The notes: generated by a model from the letters alone, not told the origin. Counted from the stretch's first letter, positions 36,478-45,829 are shown. The stretch: DNA of 64,000 bases from Herbidospora daliensis (GCF_001570585.1 NZ_BBXF01000003.1:965353-1029352), one strand, 5' to 3'. Numbers and translations are program-made.

Positions 36478-37224
36478 ATGGAACGGATCGGCACGCTGGC
36501 CAAGGCCATGATCGTGCTGCGCACTCTGGCCACGTCGCCGGAGCCGGTCAGCCTCACCACCCTGGCACGCCAGGTCCAGATGCCCAAGTCGACGGTCCAC
36601 CGGCTGCTGGCCGCCCTGGAGGCCGACGACCTGGTGGGCCGTACCGGAGCCGACTATCGCGTTGCCGCCACGCTGCGGACCTACGCGCAGCCCGACCGGG
36701 TGCGCCACTTCCAGTGGCTGCGCCGGATGGCCACGCCCCACCTGCTGGAGCTCTACGAGAACACCCGGCAGATCGTCTCGATCGCGGTGCTGACCGACCG
36801 CCAGGCCGAGTACGTGATGACCCTCTACCCGCGCACCCACACCAAGGCGTTGTGGCGGACCGCCGAGCTCGCCCCCGCCCACTGCACGGCGGCCGGGAAG
36901 GTGCTGCTGGCCTACCAGGGCGGCCCGCCCGACCTGCGCGTCCCGCTGCGCCGTCACACCGACCGCACCATCACCGACCCGGGCGTGCTCGACCGCCAAC
37001 TGGCCGTGGTGCGCCGCCGGGGGGTGGCGTGGTGCGTGGAGGAGTACGTCCAGGGGCTCAGCGCCATCGCGGTACCGGTGCTGGGGGTGCCCAACTTCGG
37101 GGTGGTGGCGGTGGGGGTGTCCGGCCCGGTCAAGGTCCTGCAGGCCGGCCCGGCCGAGGCGGCGGTGCGGCGGGCGGGCCACGAGCTCGCGGTCACGCTG
37201 CGGACGGCCCGGCTCGCCGGATGA
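36478..37224 (+). CDS. IclR family transcriptional regulator
   Basis: Protein of 248 aa. The winged helix-turn-helix is GTLAKAMIVLRTLATSPEPV through LARQVQMPKSTVHRLLAALEADDLV, and the C-terminal effector domain has HCTAAGKVLLAY (a hallmark of IclR) and QGLSAIAVPVLG. It probably binds a small carboxylate-like ligand. It precedes the AMP-ligase-like gene by 122 bp. A TTCCAA-TAT-TTGGAA palindrome in that gap may be its site. Start ATG 36478. Confidence 0.92.
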   Translation: MERIGTLAKAMIVLRTLATSPEPVSLTTLARQVQMPKSTVHRLLAALEADDLVGRTGADYRVAATLRTYAQPDRVRHFQWLRRMATPHLLELYENTRQIVSIAVLTDRQAEYVMTLYPRTHTKALWRTAELAPAHCTAAGKVLLAYQGGPPDLRVPLRRHTDRTITDPGVLDRQLAVVRRRGVAWCVEEYVQGLSAIAVPVLGVPNFGVVAVGVSGPVKVLQAGPAEAAVRRAGHELAVTLRTARLAG

Positions 37225-37250
37225 ACCGCCCTCGGCTTATGGCCCATTTG

Positions 37251-37265
37251 TTCCAATATTTGGAA
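37251..37265. promoter_or_regulatory. Perfect palindrome TTCCAATATTTGGAA
   Basis: A 6-bp perfect inverted repeat around TAT lies 81 bp before the AMP-ligase-like gene and 26 bp after the IclR gene stop. IclR-family operators are commonly short AT-centred palindromes with TTCC/GGAA arms, so it is a candidate binding site of the adjacent IclR protein. Confidence 0.45.
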
Positions 37266-37346
37266 CATGTCGTGGCGGCGCGGAAAAGCCCGGACTTACG
37301 CTCTCGGTCCGAGAGCACGCCCCCCTCTCCGACCGAGGAGCGCCCC

Positions 37347-38477
37347 ATGCCTCCACAGCGGACCTGCGCAGCGATCACCCGCCCCCGGCTCCTGTCCGGG
37401 CTCGCCCCCGATGCGCCGCGCGGCCGGGCATCCGCGCGGCCGGGCGGGCCCGGCCAGGACGGTCCCGCGCCCGACGCGCGCGACACCCGGGTGATCGACG
37501 CGCGGACCGACGAGATCCTCTACGGGCCCGCGCTGCGGCGGGCCGTCCAGCGGGCCGCGCTGCGGCTGGCGCGGCTGCCCCGCGGGCTGCTGATGCTGGC
37601 CGCGCCGGCGACCGCCGAGGTGATCGTCACCTACCTGGCCGCGCTGCGCGCGGGGCGGCCGGTCGCGCCGGTCGACCCCCGGCTCGTCCGTTCCCGCGCG
37701 GGCGACCTGGTGACCCGGTTCGCGCCGGCCGCCCTGCTCGGGGCGCCGGGGGCGCCGCCGCCCGGATACCGCGCCGACGGGCGGGCGTGGGTGCGCACGG
37801 ACCCCGGCGCCCCGGTCCACCCCGACCTGGCGGTGGTGCTCCTCGACGGGCCCGGCGGGATGCGACTGTCCCGCCGGGCCGTGCAGGCCGAGGGGGAGGC
37901 GGTGGCGCGGGCGCTGCGCATCCGCTCCGGCGAGGCCGCGCTGACCAGCCCGCCGCTGTTCACCGGCGCGGGGCTGGCGCTGCTCAACGCCCACCTCGCC
38001 GCCGGGGCGGCCGTCGTCGCCGCCGAGGGCTCGGTCGCGGGCGCGGAGTTCTGGGCCGCCGCCGAACGGTGGGCGTGCGGGTCGTTCGCCGCCTCCCCGC
38101 GCGTGTTCGCGCTGCTGCACCGGCTCGGCTGGGCCCCGGTCAGGCACCGGTCCCTGCGCACGCTCACCATGGTCGGCGGCGCGCCGCCCGAGGGCTTCGC
38201 CTCCCTGCTGTACGGGGTCGCCGCCACCCCGCCCGGCCAGGCCCGCCCCGGCTCGGTGGGCCCGGCGCTGCCCGGCGGGCGGTTGTCGGTCGTGCGCGGC
38301 GAGGTCGTCTACGAGGGCGACACCGTCGGCATGGGCCCGGCCCGGTCGGCCCGCGACCTGGCCAGGGGCGACGACCTGCGCGGGGTGCTGCGCACGGGGG
38401 AACGCGGCCGGCTCGACGCCGACGGCTTCCTCCACCTGGCCCGCGACCACCACTACGTCCTGGACGCGGGCGCCTGA
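37347..38477 (+). CDS. Truncated AMP-dependent synthetase/ligase-like protein
   Basis: Protein of 376 aa resembling the N-terminal domain of acyl-CoA/acyl-AMP ligases: RAVQRAALRLARLPRGLLMLAAPATAEVIVTYLAALRAGRPVAPVDP is the early ANL region. The phosphate-binding loop (normally TSGTTGxPK) is replaced by LLDGPGGMRLSRRAV, lacking the usual Ser/Thr and Lys. It ends at ERGRLDADGFLHLARDHHYV, right after the hinge, with no C-terminal lid domain or catalytic Lys. It is either a degenerate relic or a non-catalytic relative. ATG 37347 follows GAGGAGCGCCCC. Confidence 0.72.
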   Translation: MPPQRTCAAITRPRLLSGLAPDAPRGRASARPGGPGQDGPAPDARDTRVIDARTDEILYGPALRRAVQRAALRLARLPRGLLMLAAPATAEVIVTYLAALRAGRPVAPVDPRLVRSRAGDLVTRFAPAALLGAPGAPPPGYRADGRAWVRTDPGAPVHPDLAVVLLDGPGGMRLSRRAVQAEGEAVARALRIRSGEAALTSPPLFTGAGLALLNAHLAAGAAVVAAEGSVAGAEFWAAAERWACGSFAASPRVFALLHRLGWAPVRHRSLRTLTMVGGAPPEGFASLLYGVAATPPGQARPGSVGPALPGGRLSVVRGEVVYEGDTVGMGPARSARDLARGDDLRGVLRTGERGRLDADGFLHLARDHHYVLDAGA

Positions 38478-38481
38478 GCGG

Positions 38482-38546
38482 ACGGCCCGTGCGCGCAGGA
38501 GGAGCCCCCCACCCGCTCCCCGTCTTGGTCGCCGCGCGCGGGCCGT
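38482..38546. terminator. Bidirectional terminator hairpin
   Basis: ACGGCCCG (38482-38489) pairs with CGGGCCGT (38539-38546), and the stem extends inward by about six further G-C pairs with one wobble. It fills the gap between the convergent ends of the AMP-ligase-like gene (38477) and the LuxR gene (38547). Confidence 0.55.
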
Positions 38547-41264
38547 TCAGGACAGCAGCCGCACCAGGTCGACCCGCGACCGGATGTCGAGCTTGGCGAA
38601 GATGTTGCGCAGGTGGTGCTCGACCGTCCGGGGGCTCAGGTAGAGCTGGGCGGCGACCTCCCGGTTCGTCGCGCCGTCGGCGACCATGCGGGCGATCTGG
38701 AACTGCTGGGCGGTCAGCTCCTCGGCCGCCTTCGGCCGGGCCGTCGGCACCGACTCGCCGGCCGCGCGCAGTTCGCTGCGGGCCTGGTCGATCCAGAGGC
38801 GGGCCCCATAACGCTCGAAGGTGTCGAGGGCGCTGTAGAGGTGCTCCCTGGCGGCGCCCGGACGGCGGTCGCGGCGCAGGGCGGAGCCGTACAGCAACTC
38901 GGTTCTGGCCGTCTCGAACTCGGAGAAGCCCTGATGATGCAGGTCGAGGGCGGCGCGGAACAGGTCGTCGGCCTCGCCCGGCGGGGCGAGCAGGGCGCGG
39001 CAGCGCACGGCGAGGGCCCGCCGGTCGGGGCTGGCCGTGCTGTCGGCCCAGCGTTCGAAGACGCGCAGGGCGCGGGCGGCCTGGTCGCGCTCGCCGGTCC
39101 GGGCGGCGGCCTCGACGAAGTGCGGGGTCGCGGTGACCTGCACGACCAGATGGGTGTTGCGCACGTCGGCCCGCGCGGTCGGCCGCAGCCGCTGCACCGC
39201 CGCCGCCGGGCGGCCCGAGGCCAGGTCGATCTGGGCCAGCGCCCAGTTGCCGAGCGCCCCGGCGACGCTCACGCCGTGGGCCCCGGCCAGTTCGATCGCG
39301 GCGCGGGCCCGGGTCTGCACGGTCTCCTCGTCGCCCTGGACGGCCGCCATCATCGACAACCAGCCGAGGTGCTGCCCGGCGCTGCCGCGCTGACCGGTCT
39401 CCCGCGCCAGCCGCAGGCCCTCCGAGGCGTTGGCGGCGGCCGAGGCGAACCGGCCGAGCCAGAACTCGCTGTTGATGGCGAACTCCAGCACCTGCGGCAC
39501 GGTCGCCACCGCGCCCAGCGCGCGGGCCGTTTCGACGGCGCGGGTGGAGAGCCGGAACGCCTGCGCGTCGTCGCCCAGCATCAGGCTCGACACGGCCGCC
39601 CACACCAGCACCGACGGGCTGTGCACGTGCGGCGCGAGCTCGACCACCCGGCGCAGCGGGCCGGCCGCCTCGCCGTGGCGGCCGCGGAAGGAGGCGGCCA
39701 TGCCGGTCAGGTACTCGAACATGAGCCGGATCGCGGGCGGGTCGTCGGCGCGCCGCAGCGTCAGGGCGTCGCGGGCGATGGCGACGAACCGCTGGTGGTC
39801 GCCGGCCAGGTAGCTGGCCTCGGCGGCGCGCACCAGCGCCCGGACCGCCATCGTGCGGTCGCGGTCGAGCAGGGACGAGGCGACCGCGAGGAGTTCGTCG
39901 CGGGCGAAGCTGGTCTCGCCGCCGCGCAGCTCCAGCCGCGCGTGGATGCTCTCGGCCTGCTGCCGCAGCTCGGCCGAGATCGCGCCGCTGCGCAGCCGGT
40001 CGAGCAGGGCGTGCGCGCGGTGGGGGCGGCCTTCGAGGCGGGCGTACTGGGCGGCGGCGGCCAGCCGGGCCGCCGTGGTGTCGCCGCGGGTGCTCAGCTC
40101 GGCGGCCCGTTCGTAGGCCAGCGACAACTCCGGGAACGGGCAGGGCGAGCCGGTCGCGGTGGCGGCGGCGTCGAGTTCGTCGGCCAGGTCGTCGGGCGGC
40201 GCGTCGAGGGCGGCGGCCCGGTGCCAGGCCCGCCGCAGGCGGTGGTGGGCCAGCGCCCCGGCGAGCGCCCGGTGGGCGGCGCGGCGGGCCAGCAGCGACG
40301 CGCCGTGGTAGACCACCGGCCCGGCCGCCGGGTCGCGGAACCGGAACCGGTCGCCGCCGACCTCGACGATCCCGGCGCGCTCGGCCGCCTCCAGCGCGGT
40401 GAACGCGTCGCCGTCGAACGCCCGCACCAGCGTGGCCGTGTCGAGGCGCGGATCGGCGGCCAGCAGGAGCAGCAGGTCCCGCGTCGGGCCGGGCAGGTCC
40501 TCGATCTGTCCCGTGTACGCCCGCCACAACCGCCCCTCGCGCGGCAGCGTCGCCGGAGGGGCGGCCGTCCCGGCGAGCTGCTCGGGCGTGAGGGCGGCGG
40601 CCAGTTCGGTGAGCGCCAGCGGGTTGCCGCGGGCGATCTGGTCGAGCGCGGCCCGCAGGTCGTCGGGCAGCCCGCCGGGCACCAGGTCGTCGGTGAGCTC
40701 CCGGGCGGCCCGTTCGCCGAGGTTGTCGAGCTGCCTGACCGGCACCGCCCCGGCCCACACGTCGGAGCGGGCGGCGGCGGCCAGCGCGACGGGTTCACCG
40801 GCCAGGCGCCGGGCGGTGAACAGCAGGGCCTCGCGGCTGGGCGCGTCGAGGTGGTGCAGGTCGTCCACGACCGCGAGCACCGGACGGTCGGCGGCCACCA
40901 GCGACAGCAGCGTGAGCACGGCGGCCGGCACGACCAGGCGGCCCGTCGGCACCCCCAGGTCGAGGGCCTCGGTCAGCGCCTCGCCCTGCGCCTTCGGCAG
41001 CGCCGCCAGCCGGTCGCGCAGCGGGCGCAGCAGGCCGTGCAGCCCGGCGTAGGGCAGGTCGCGCTCGCACGCCACCCCGCGCGCGTGCAGCACCAGCAGG
41101 TCGGGCGCCCCGGCGGCGCACAGGTCGAGCAGCGCCGACTTGCCCGTTCCCGCCGCGCCGACGAGAAGGAGGGCGCCGCCCGACCCGGCCCGCGCGCCGG
41201 CCGGCACCGCCCGCAGCGCTGCCAGGTCGGCCTCACGGCCCCGCAGGGGATGGGCTGCTGACAT
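38547..41264 (-). CDS. LuxR family regulator of the LAL type
   Basis: Protein of 905 aa. N-terminal AAA/NTPase: Walker A VGAAGTGKSALLDL (about 36-50) and a Walker B-like VLAVVDDLHHLD. A long helical middle follows with repeat-like segments. The C-terminal LuxR-type helix-turn-helix is ELTAQQFQIARMVADGATNREV then LYLSPRTVEHHLRNIFAKLDI. LAL regulators (such as MalT, PikD or AmphRIV types) activate nearby operons, often transport or secondary metabolism. It is divergent from the first ABC transporter operon, with 180 bp between the starts, and is its most likely activator. ATG 41264. Confidence 0.92.
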   Translation of the reverse strand: MSAAHPLRGREADLAALRAVPAGARAGSGGALLLVGAAGTGKSALLDLCAAGAPDLLVLHARGVACERDLPYAGLHGLLRPLRDRLAALPKAQGEALTEALDLGVPTGRLVVPAAVLTLLSLVAADRPVLAVVDDLHHLDAPSREALLFTARRLAGEPVALAAAARSDVWAGAVPVRQLDNLGERAARELTDDLVPGGLPDDLRAALDQIARGNPLALTELAAALTPEQLAGTAAPPATLPREGRLWRAYTGQIEDLPGPTRDLLLLLAADPRLDTATLVRAFDGDAFTALEAAERAGIVEVGGDRFRFRDPAAGPVVYHGASLLARRAAHRALAGALAHHRLRRAWHRAAALDAPPDDLADELDAAATATGSPCPFPELSLAYERAAELSTRGDTTAARLAAAAQYARLEGRPHRAHALLDRLRSGAISAELRQQAESIHARLELRGGETSFARDELLAVASSLLDRDRTMAVRALVRAAEASYLAGDHQRFVAIARDALTLRRADDPPAIRLMFEYLTGMAASFRGRHGEAAGPLRRVVELAPHVHSPSVLVWAAVSSLMLGDDAQAFRLSTRAVETARALGAVATVPQVLEFAINSEFWLGRFASAAANASEGLRLARETGQRGSAGQHLGWLSMMAAVQGDEETVQTRARAAIELAGAHGVSVAGALGNWALAQIDLASGRPAAAVQRLRPTARADVRNTHLVVQVTATPHFVEAAARTGERDQAARALRVFERWADSTASPDRRALAVRCRALLAPPGEADDLFRAALDLHHQGFSEFETARTELLYGSALRRDRRPGAAREHLYSALDTFERYGARLWIDQARSELRAAGESVPTARPKAAEELTAQQFQIARMVADGATNREVAAQLYLSPRTVEHHLRNIFAKLDIRSRVDLVRLLS

Positions 41265-41320
41265 CTCCTCAGTGTCACGGCCGCCTCACATCGCTGAAAG
41301 AGGGATATGAGGGAAAAGTC

Positions 41321-41337
41321 GTGACACCTTTCGTCAC
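41321..41337. promoter_or_regulatory. Inverted repeat GTGAC-N7-GTCAC
   Basis: The intergenic region between the divergent LuxR gene and the first ABC operon contains GTGACACCTTTCGTCAC, two 5-bp inverted arms around 7 bp. It is a possible regulator site; no stronger symmetry was found there. Confidence 0.3.
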
Positions 41338-41444
41338 CTGCGGCGCACAGGGCAAGACTGGTGATTTCACCGATGCGCGACCGGGCCGCCGCTGCCGAGA
41401 CTCTGCACCGTTCCGTCGGCACGCGACAAGGCGGCGACAAGGCG

Positions 41445-42197
41445 ATGGTGCCCATGCTGGAGATCGGCCGGCTGACCGTGCGCTTCGGCGGGGTCACCGC
41501 CCTCGACGCGGTCGGCCTGGTGGCCGGCCCGGGCGAGGTGGTGGGCCTGATCGGCCCCAACGGCGCGGGCAAGAGCACCCTGTTCGACTGCGTGACGCGC
41601 CGCCGCGACCCCGACGACGGCGTCATCCGCGTCGCCGGCCAGGACGTGCTGGCCCGCCCGCCGCACGCCGTGGCCGGTTCCGGCGTCGCCCGGACCTTCC
41701 AGCACCCGGCCGTCTTCCCCGGGTTGTCGGTCCGGGAGAACGTCATGACGGGCGCGCACCGGTTCGGGGCCGAGGGGTTCTGGCGGGCCGCGTTCGCCCG
41801 CGACGGCGAACGGCGGCTGCGCGCGCACGCCGACCGGGTGCTCGACCGGTTCGGCCTGCTCGGCCTGGGCGACCACCCGGCCGCCGGACTGCCCTACGGG
41901 GTGCTGAAACGGGTGGAGATCGCCCGCGCGGTCGCCGCCGAGCCCCGGCTGCTGCTGCTCGACGAACCGGCCGGCGGGCTCGGCCCGGAGGAGGCGCTGG
42001 CCCTGTCGGGCCTGATCAGGGACCTGCACCGGGCCACCGGCCTGACGGTCGTGGTGGTCGAGCACCACATGGAGTTCGTGCTGGGCCTGTGCGGGCGCAT
42101 CGTCTGCCTCGACCTCGGCCACAAGATCGCCGACGGGCCGACGCACGTGGTGCGCCGCGACCCGGCCGTGATCGCGGCCTGCCTGGGGGCACGATGA
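41445..42197 (+). CDS. HAAT-type ABC transporter ATP-binding protein (LivG-like), operon 1
   Basis: ATPase of 250 aa: Walker A GLIGPNGAGKSTLF, LivG-specific GVARTFQHPAVFPGLSVRENVM, Walker B LLLLDEPAGGL, and the C-terminal LDLGHKIADGPTHVV. The signature is weak: LPYGVLKRVEIARAVAA replaces the usual LSYGxQRRLEIARAL. It energises uptake of a branched-chain amino acid or related small acid or amide. ATG 41445 is chosen over a longer frame because it begins just before the first conserved strand. It is first in a five-gene operon of overlapping genes. Confidence 0.92.
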   Translation: MVPMLEIGRLTVRFGGVTALDAVGLVAGPGEVVGLIGPNGAGKSTLFDCVTRRRDPDDGVIRVAGQDVLARPPHAVAGSGVARTFQHPAVFPGLSVRENVMTGAHRFGAEGFWRAAFARDGERRLRAHADRVLDRFGLLGLGDHPAAGLPYGVLKRVEIARAVAAEPRLLLLDEPAGGLGPEEALALSGLIRDLHRATGLTVVVVEHHMEFVLGLCGRIVCLDLGHKIADGPTHVVRRDPAVIAACLGAR

Positions 42198-42847
42198 GCG
42201 GCCTGGAGGTCGGCGGGCTGCGCGCCGGATACGGGGCCGTGCGGGTGCTGCACGGCGTCGACCTGGTGGCGGGGGAGCGGGAGGTCGTCGTCGTGCTCGG
42301 GCCCAACGGGGCCGGGAAGACGACGCTGCTGCGGGCGCTGTCGGGGCTGGTGGCGGCCCGGGGTGTGGTCAGGGTCGGCGGCACGCCGGTCCTCGGGCTC
42401 GCCCCCGAGGAGATCGCGCGCCGGGGAGTCGGGCACGTGACGGAGGAACGCGGCGTGTTCAAGCCGCTGACCGTCGAGGAGAACCTGCGGGCCGGGGCGT
42501 TCGCGCGGCCGTGGCCGCGCCGGGGCGTCGACGACGACCTCGCGCGCGTGTTCACCTACTTCCCGGTGCTCCAGGCGCACCTGCGCCAGCCCGCCGGCAC
42601 CCTCAGCGGCGGCGAGCAGGGCCTGCTCGCGATCGGGCGGGCGCTGATGGGACGGCCGAAGGTGCTGCTGCTCGACGAGCCGTCGCGCGGCCTGTCTCCC
42701 GGGCTGACCGGCCGGCTGTTCCAGACGCTCGCGGCCGTCGCGGGGCGCGAGGGCGCAACGATCGTGGTCGCTGAGCAGCACGCGCGGGCCGCCTCCCTGG
42801 TCGCGCACCGCGTGCACACCCTCGACGGCGGGCGGCTGGCCGCATGA
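42194..42847 (+). CDS. HAAT-type ABC transporter ATP-binding protein (LivF-like), operon 1
   Basis: ATPase of 217 aa, a little shorter than the usual 230-240. It has Walker A VLGPNGAGKTTLLRAL, the LivF-type GVGHVTEERGVFKPLTVEENL, signature LSGGEQGLLAIGRALMGRP, and Walker B LLLDEPSRGL. It pairs with the LivG-like ATPase as the second nucleotide-binding subunit. It overlaps both neighbours by 4 bp (ATGA). Confidence 0.93.
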   Translation: MSGLEVGGLRAGYGAVRVLHGVDLVAGEREVVVVLGPNGAGKTTLLRALSGLVAARGVVRVGGTPVLGLAPEEIARRGVGHVTEERGVFKPLTVEENLRAGAFARPWPRRGVDDDLARVFTYFPVLQAHLRQPAGTLSGGEQGLLAIGRALMGRPKVLLLDEPSRGLSPGLTGRLFQTLAAVAGREGATIVVAEQHARAASLVAHRVHTLDGGRLAA

Positions 42848-43656
42848 TCGGGCAGGTCGTCCACGGGCTCGGGTCCGGCGCGGTCTACGCGGCGCTCGCG
42901 CTGGCGCTGGTGCTCGTCCACCGGTTCACCGGCGTGGTCAACTTCGCGCAGGGCGAGCTCGCGATGGTGTCGGCCTACGTGGCGTGGCAGCTCGTCGAGG
43001 CCGGGTTGTCCTACTGGGTGGCGTTGCCGCTCACCATGGTCGTCGCGTTCGCCGCGGGCGCGCTGGCGCAGCGGCTCGTCATGCGGCGGGCCGGCGACGC
43101 GGCGCTGATCATGACGATCGGCCTGTACGTCCTCGTCCACGCCCTGGCCGCGCAGATCTGGACCTCGGCGCTGCGCGCCTTCCCCGACCCCTTCCCCGGC
43201 GGGCCGCTCGGGGTCGCCGGCCCGCTGGCCGTGGTGGGGGCCGTGCTCGCGCTGCTCTACCTGGTGATCCGGCACAGCGGCGCGGGGCTGACGCTGCGCG
43301 CGGTCGCCGCCGACCCCCGGGCGGCCCGCCTGGCGGGCATCCGCGTCGGCCGGGTGCACGCCCTCGGCTGGGGGCTGGCCGCCGTCGCGGGGGCGGCGTC
43401 GGGCGTGCTGGTCGCGCCGGTGGTGTTCCTGGAGCCGGGCATGATGGGCGACGCCCTGGTCTCGGCGCTGGCCGCCGCGGCGGTCGGCGGGTTCGCCAAC
43501 CCCGTCGCGGCCGTCGCGGGCGGGCTGCTGATCGGGGTGGCCGAGACGCTGGCCGGCACCTACCTGTGGGCCGACCTGCGCGTGGTGGTGCCGCTCGCGG
43601 TCCTGCTGGCGCTGCCGGCGGTCCGCGCCGCCGGGCTCACCCGGGTGCGGGCATGA
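42844..43656 (+). CDS. HAAT-type ABC transporter permease (LivH-like), operon 1
   Basis: Permease of 270 aa with about eight hydrophobic segments. It begins MIGQVVHGLGSGAVYAALAL and has HRFTGVVNFAQGELAMVSAYVAW (the LivH pattern) and the inner-face coupling region LRAVAADPRAARLAGIRVGRV (EAA-like loop). It forms one half of the membrane channel. It overlaps LivF-like and LivM-like genes by 4 bp. Confidence 0.93.
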   Translation: MIGQVVHGLGSGAVYAALALALVLVHRFTGVVNFAQGELAMVSAYVAWQLVEAGLSYWVALPLTMVVAFAAGALAQRLVMRRAGDAALIMTIGLYVLVHALAAQIWTSALRAFPDPFPGGPLGVAGPLAVVGAVLALLYLVIRHSGAGLTLRAVAADPRAARLAGIRVGRVHALGWGLAAVAGAASGVLVAPVVFLEPGMMGDALVSALAAAAVGGFANPVAAVAGGLLIGVAETLAGTYLWADLRVVVPLAVLLALPAVRAAGLTRVRA

Positions 43657-44639
43657 CGGCGGAACCGCGCACGGGCACCGGGCACCGCCGCCCGGCCGTC
43701 GGGCAGTACGCGGGCGACCGGCGGCGGGCCTGGCCCTACCCCCGGACCGCGCTCGCCATGGCCGCCGCCGCTGCCGCGGCGGTGCCGTTCCTGGTGCCGC
43801 CCTATCCGCTGTACCGGGTGACGCTCGTGCTGGTCTACGTCGTGGCGCTGCTCGGGCTCGACCTGGTGACCGGGCACGGCGGGCTGATCTCGCTGGGCCA
43901 CGGCGCGTTCTTCGGCGTGGGCGCCTACACCGCCGCGATCCTGCTCGCCGCCGGGGCGCCCTACCCGGTCACGCTCCCGGCGGCCGGGCTGGTCGCCTAC
44001 GGGCTCGGGCACGCCTTCGGACGCCCGGCGGTCCGGCTGAGCGGGCTCTACCTGGCGGTCGTGACGTTCGCGGTGGCGGTGGCCGTACCGCCGCTGATCA
44101 GGCGGCTGGCCCCGGGCGGCGCGATGGGGCTGCCGGCGCGCACCCCGGGCGCGCCCTCCTTCACCGGCCTCGACGACGACCAGTGGGTCTACCTGCTCGT
44201 GCTCGCCGTCACGGCGGCCGCGTTCGCGCTGACGCGGGTGGTGATCCGGTCGACCGCCGGGCGGGCGCTGGCCGCGCTGCGCGCCGACGCGGGCGCGGCC
44301 GAGCTCCTCGGGATCCGGCCCCCGGCCACCCGGGCGCACGCCTTCGCCTGGTCGGCCCTGTACGCGGGCGTGGCCGGCTGCCTGTTCACCTGGACGACCG
44401 GCTTCGTCGCCCCCGAGTCGTTCACCGTCACGTTGTCGATCACCCTGCTGGCCGGGCTCGTCATCGGCGGCCTCGGCACCGTGCCGGGCGCGGTGATCGG
44501 CGCGGTCGTGGTGGCCTTCCTGCCCGCGCCGGGCCTGGTCTCCGGCCTGGCCCTGATCGTCGTGCTGGCGGTCGCGCCCCACGGGGTGACCGGGCTGGCG
44601 CGGCGGCTGCCATCGTTCCTCGGGAAGGACCGCGCGTGA
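43653..44639 (+). CDS. HAAT-type ABC transporter permease (LivM-like), operon 1
   Basis: Permease of 328 aa. A Pro/Arg-rich N-terminal extension of about 30 residues precedes the first helix. The characteristic GLDLVTGHGGLISLGHGAFFGVGAYTAA and the EAA-like loop ALRADAGAAELLGIRP are present, followed by LVIGGLGTVPGAVIGAVVV. It forms the second half of the channel. It overlaps LivH-like and the binding-protein gene by 4 bp. Confidence 0.93.
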   Translation: MTAEPRTGTGHRRPAVGQYAGDRRRAWPYPRTALAMAAAAAAAVPFLVPPYPLYRVTLVLVYVVALLGLDLVTGHGGLISLGHGAFFGVGAYTAAILLAAGAPYPVTLPAAGLVAYGLGHAFGRPAVRLSGLYLAVVTFAVAVAVPPLIRRLAPGGAMGLPARTPGAPSFTGLDDDQWVYLLVLAVTAAAFALTRVVIRSTAGRALAALRADAGAAELLGIRPPATRAHAFAWSALYAGVAGCLFTWTTGFVAPESFTVTLSITLLAGLVIGGLGTVPGAVIGAVVVAFLPAPGLVSGLALIVVLAVAPHGVTGLARRLPSFLGKDRA

Positions 44640-45829
44640 GACGGCTCGCCCTCGTGGCCCTGCTGCTGGTGTCCGCCTGCCGGGTGACCTCGGCCGAGGT
44701 GGTCGTCGGCGGCCCGCCCGCGTGCGCCGGGCAGCACGCCGACGGGCTCACGCCCACGACGGTGCGGGTGGGCGGCGTCTACCCGCTGTCGGGCCCGGCC
44801 TCGGCCTACGGCGCGGTCGCGCAGGGGGCGGCGGCCTACTTCGCCTGGGCGAACGCGCGCGGCGGCGTGGCCGGACGCCAGGTCGAGTTCCTGGTCCGCG
44901 ACGACGGCTACCAGCCCGCCCGCGCGGTCGAGGAGGCGCGGCGGCTGGTCGACTCCGACCGGGTCTTCGCGCTGTTCCAGACGCTCGGCACCCCGTCGAC
45001 GGCCGCCGTGCGCGCCTACGCCGACCGGCGCGGGGTGCCGCAGCCGTTCGTCGCCTCCGGCGCCTCCGATTGGGGCGACGCCGCCCACCCGTGGACGATC
45101 GGCTTCCAGCCCACCTACGCCGCCGAGGCCCGCGTCTACGCCCGCCACCTGCTCCGCACCCGCCCGCACGCCACGGTCGCGGTGCTCTACCAGAACGACG
45201 ACTTCGGCCGCGAACTCCTGACCGCCTTCGAGGACGCCGTCGCCGGGACGGGCGTCCAGGTGGTGGCCCGGCGCGGCTACGAGGTGATGGACGCCGACGT
45301 CCAGGCCCAGATGGCGGGCCTGGCCGCATCGGGGGCCGGGGTCTTCCTCAACGTCGGCACGCCCAAGTTCGCCGCCCAGGCCCTGGCCGCCGACGCCGCG
45401 ATGACGACGTGGAACCCGCTCCACCTGCTCAACGGCGTCGCCAACACGCCCTCGCTGGTCGCCGGGGTCGGCCCGGCGGCGCTGCGCGGCGTGCTGACGA
45501 CCGGCTTCTACAAGGACCCGGTCGCCTGGGAGGACGACCCCGACGTGCGGACCTTCGCCGCCGCCGTCCGGCGGCACGTCCCGGACGCCGACCCGGCGAG
45601 CTCGCAGGTGATGTTCGGCTGGACGTCGGCGGCGGCCTTCGCGGCGGCGCTGGAACGGATGGAGTGCCCGTCGCGGGAGGGCCTGATGGCGGCCGCCCGC
45701 GACCTGCGCGACGTCGAGATCGGCACCCTGCTGCCGGGCATCACGGTCTCGACCGGCCCCGGCGACCCCTACCCCGTGGAGGACCTGCGGGTGTTCCGGT
45801 TCGGCGACTCGGGGTGGGAAGCGGTTTAA
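44636..45829 (+). CDS. HAAT-type ABC transporter substrate-binding lipoprotein, operon 1
   Basis: Protein of 397 aa with a lipoprotein signal (LALVALLLVSAC; lipobox VSAC). The mature part is a type I periplasmic-binding fold (LivK/branched-chain family): VRVGGVYPLSGPASAYGAVAQGA, LVRDDGYQPARAVEEARRLV, TVAVLYQNDDFGREL, VFLNVGTPKFAAQAL. It captures an amino acid, amide or aromatic acid outside the membrane. GTG start at 44636, the last gene of operon 1. Confidence 0.93.
   Translation: MRRLALVALLLVSACRVTSAEVVVGGPPACAGQHADGLTPTTVRVGGVYPLSGPASAYGAVAQGAAAYFAWANARGGVAGRQVEFLVRDDGYQPARAVEEARRLVDSDRVFALFQTLGTPSTAAVRAYADRRGVPQPFVASGASDWGDAAHPWTIGFQPTYAAEARVYARHLLRTRPHATVAVLYQNDDFGRELLTAFEDAVAGTGVQVVARRGYEVMDADVQAQMAGLAASGAGVFLNVGTPKFAAQALAADAAMTTWNPLHLLNGVANTPSLVAGVGPAALRGVLTTGFYKDPVAWEDDPDVRTFAAAVRRHVPDADPASSQVMFGWTSAAAFAAALERMECPSREGLMAAARDLRDVEIGTLLPGITVSTGPGDPYPVEDLRVFRFGDSGWEAV

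Noticed and set aside
38164-40758. Long minus-strand second frame inside the LAL regulator gene
   Set aside because: Arg/Ala/Pro-rich shadow of the true frame, which has the Walker and LuxR motifs.
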